DNA from: an uncultured Rhodospirillaceae bacterium
GTDB lineage: Bacteria > Pseudomonadota > Alphaproteobacteria > Rhodospirillales > Magnetospirillaceae
Assembly: GCA_937887565.1 (NCBI GenBank)
Contig: CALABS010000051.1
Span: forward strand, 1 to 64,000
Length of the DNA stretch: 64,000 nucleotides
Direction: 5' to 3'
Part shown: one piece after another, positions 62,379 to 64,000 of the stretch
Layout: each line of letters opens with the position of its first letter
How positions within the stretch are numbered: position 1 is the first letter of the stretch
Program-made: the position numbers and the translations under genes
The notes under the pieces: model-generated
Databases searched by the model: none
What the model was told of the DNA's origin: nothing
Seen by the model: the letters and a program-made list of their open reading frames with translations, nothing else

Positions 62379-64000
62379 ATGAGCATGTCGGACGAGCTCC
62401 GCCACAGCGCGCTGGAGTACCACCGTCTTCCCAACGCCGGTAAGATCAGCGTCACCCCCACCAAGCCCCTGGCCAACCAGCGCGATCTGGCGCTGGCCTA
62501 CAGCCCCGGCGTCGCCGCCGCCTGCGAGGCCATCGTCGCCGACCCCGACTCGGCCGCCGAATACACCGCGCGCGGCAATCTGGTCGCCGTGGTCTCCAAT
62601 GGCACCGCCGTGCTCGGCCTGGGCAATATCGGGCCGCTGGCCTCCAAGCCGGTGATGGAGGGCAAGGGCGTCCTGTTCAAGAAATTCGCCGGCATCGACG
62701 TGTTCGACATGGAGATCGCCGAGGGCGATCCCGACCGGCTGGTGGACGTCATCGCCGCCATGGAGCCCACCTTCGGCGCCATCAACCTCGAGGACATCAA
62801 GGCGCCCGAATGCTTCGAGGTCGAGCGCAAGCTCAAGGAGCGCCTGTCGATCCCGGTCATGCACGACGACCAGCACGGCACCGCCATCGTGGTCGGCGCC
62901 GCCATGGTCAACGCGCTCCGGGTGGTCGGCAAGGACATCGACAAGGTCAAGCTGGTGGCCTCGGGCGCCGGCGCCGCCGCCCTGGCCTGCCTGAACCTGC
63001 TGGTGGCCCTGGGCGTCAAGCGCGAGAATGTGTGGGTCACCGACATCAAGGGCGTGGTCTATCACGGCCGCACCGAGCTGATGGACGACTACAAGGCGGT
63101 CTTCGCCCAGGAGACCGAGGCGCGCACCCTGGACGAGGTCATCGGCGGCGCCGACATCTTCCTGGGCCTGTCGGCCCCGCGCGTGCTCTCGCCATCCATG
63201 GTCGAGCGCATGGCCGACCGGCCCATCGTCTTCGCCCTCGCCAACCCGACCCCCGAGATCCTGCCCGAGGAGGTCAAGTCGGTCCGCCCCGACGCCATCA
63301 TCGCCACCGGCCGCTCGGATTACCCCAACCAGGTCAACAACGTGCTGGTGTTCCCCTACATCTTCCGGGGTGCGCTCGACGTGGGCGCCACCCAGATCAA
63401 CGAGGAGATGAAGCTGGCCGCCGTCTATGCCCTGGCGGAACTGGCGATGGCCGAATCCGACGAGCGCGTGCGCGCCGCCTACGGCCAGGCGCAGCTGTCG
63501 TTCGGCGCCGAATACCTGATCCCCAAGCCGTTCGACTCGCGCCTGATCCTCAAGATCGCGCCGGCGGTGGCCAAGGCCGCCATGCATACCGGCGTGGCGC
63601 GGCGGCCGATCATCGACTTCGACGCCTACATGGACCGCCTCGGCCAGTTCGTGTTCCGCTCGGGCCTGGTGATGAAGCCGGTGTTCGACCGTGCCAAGCA
63701 GGACCTGCGCCGCATCGTCTATACCGAGGGCGAGGGACGCCGGGTGTTGATGGCCGTGCAGGCGGTGGTGGACGAGGGCCTCGCCGCCCCCATCCTGATC
63801 GGCCGCCGCGAGGTGGTGAACAAGCGCATCCGCGACCTCGACCTGCGCATCCGCGTCGGCGAGGACGTCGAGTTGTGCGATCCCGAGGACGATCCCCGCT
63901 ACAACGACTATTGGCGCCTCTATCACGCGCTGATGGAGCGTAAGGGGGTCAGCCCCGAATCGGCCCGTACCGTGGTCCGCACCCGCAACACGGTGATCGC
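62379..64000 (+). CDS. maeB: NADP-type malic enzyme with phosphotransacetylase-like domain, cut by window edge
   Basis: The first 540 codons are present; no stop is reached. The malic domain opens with the family block ALEYHRLPNAGKISVTPTKP (residues about 12-31) and contains the active-site Tyr in ALAYSPGVAAAC and the metal site in EDIKAPECFEVE. The NAD(P)-binding domain follows (LVASGAGAAALACLN). From about residue 430 a PTA-like regulatory domain begins (VFRSGLVMKPVFDRAKQ, YTEGEGRRVLMAVQ). The enzyme turns malate into pyruvate with NADPH. ATG 62379 or 62385 are both possible. Confidence 0.93.
   Translation, partial: MSMSDELRHSALEYHRLPNAGKISVTPTKPLANQRDLALAYSPGVAAACEAIVADPDSAAEYTARGNLVAVVSNGTAVLGLGNIGPLASKPVMEGKGVLFKKFAGIDVFDMEIAEGDPDRLVDVIAAMEPTFGAINLEDIKAPECFEVERKLKERLSIPVMHDDQHGTAIVVGAAMVNALRVVGKDIDKVKLVASGAGAAALACLNLLVALGVKRENVWVTDIKGVVYHGRTELMDDYKAVFAQETEARTLDEVIGGADIFLGLSAPRVLSPSMVERMADRPIVFALANPTPEILPEEVKSVRPDAIIATGRSDYPNQVNNVLVFPYIFRGALDVGATQINEEMKLAAVYALAELAMAESDERVRAAYGQAQLSFGAEYLIPKPFDSRLILKIAPAVAKAAMHTGVARRPIIDFDAYMDRLGQFVFRSGLVMKPVFDRAKQDLRRIVYTEGEGRRVLMAVQAVVDEGLAAPILIGRREVVNKRIRDLDLRIRVGEDVELCDPEDDPRYNDYWRLYHALMERKGVSPESARTVVRTRNTVI

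Overview
This is a 64 kb chromosomal stretch of a GC-rich alphaproteobacterium. Gene order (ilvC-ilvH-ilvB-miaA, serB, leuA, mreBCD-mrdA-rodA, clpS-clpA), the number of chemoreceptors, a phasin and a fused 5-oxoprolinase fit the Rhodospirillales, probably a Magnetospirillum-like organism. The genus is an inference: no rRNA or magnetosome gene is present. One tRNA, tRNA-Leu(GAG), is present. I found no CRISPR array, transposase or prophage.

Layout. Positions 1-9 kb hold the 5' end of ahpC, a nicotinate phosphoribosyltransferase, a type II DAHP synthase, a zinc-ribbon protein, a methyltransferase, bluB, a ChaC-type gamma-glutamylcyclotransferase, guaA and small envelope proteins. Positions 9-20 kb hold a fused 5-oxoprolinase, a Cache-type chemoreceptor, a ProX-like deacylase, small envelope proteins and a tightly coupled uup / EamA exporter / amidase run. 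Positions 20.3-23.6 kb hold a sulfur-handling island: a YeeE/YedE thiosulfate-type transporter divergent from a five-gene string (DsrE-like, ribbon-helix-helix regulator, TusA, SoxS-like thioredoxin, secreted GlcG-like protein). Positions 23.7-28.3 kb hold ilvC, ilvH, ilvB and miaA. A GxxExxY gene bracketed by 25-bp inverted repeats sits at the miaA start codon. Positions 28.7-33.4 kb hold a DUF1015 gene, serB, a GNAT gene and leuA, the last with a possible Leu-rich leader peptide.

Positions 33.5-39.8 kb encode the rod-shape complex mreB-mreC-mreD-mrdA-rodA and a membrane J-domain protein. Positions 40-48.8 kb carry galU, ugd and pgm, which together make UDP-glucose and UDP-glucuronate for surface polysaccharides, with a degenerate phosphohexomutase directly after pgm. 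Between ugd and a PAS-containing chemoreceptor lie REP-like hairpins and a 177-bp element with 41-bp terminal inverted repeats. Positions 48.8-57.5 kb hold a DUF2934 protein, a cysteine hydrolase, a second GGCT, a chemoreceptor without a periplasmic domain, a D,D-carboxypeptidase, a phasin, clpS and clpA. Downstream of clpA is a promoter-to-terminator unit with no credible ORF, a candidate small RNA. The window ends with a TPR protein, a GGDEF diguanylate cyclase, lipB, tRNA-Leu, a 55-residue ORF and the start of a malic enzyme gene.

The GC content is so high that many long open frames on the opposite strand are only shadows of real genes. I chose starts by ribosome-binding site, codon character and family N-termini, and flagged doubtful ones.
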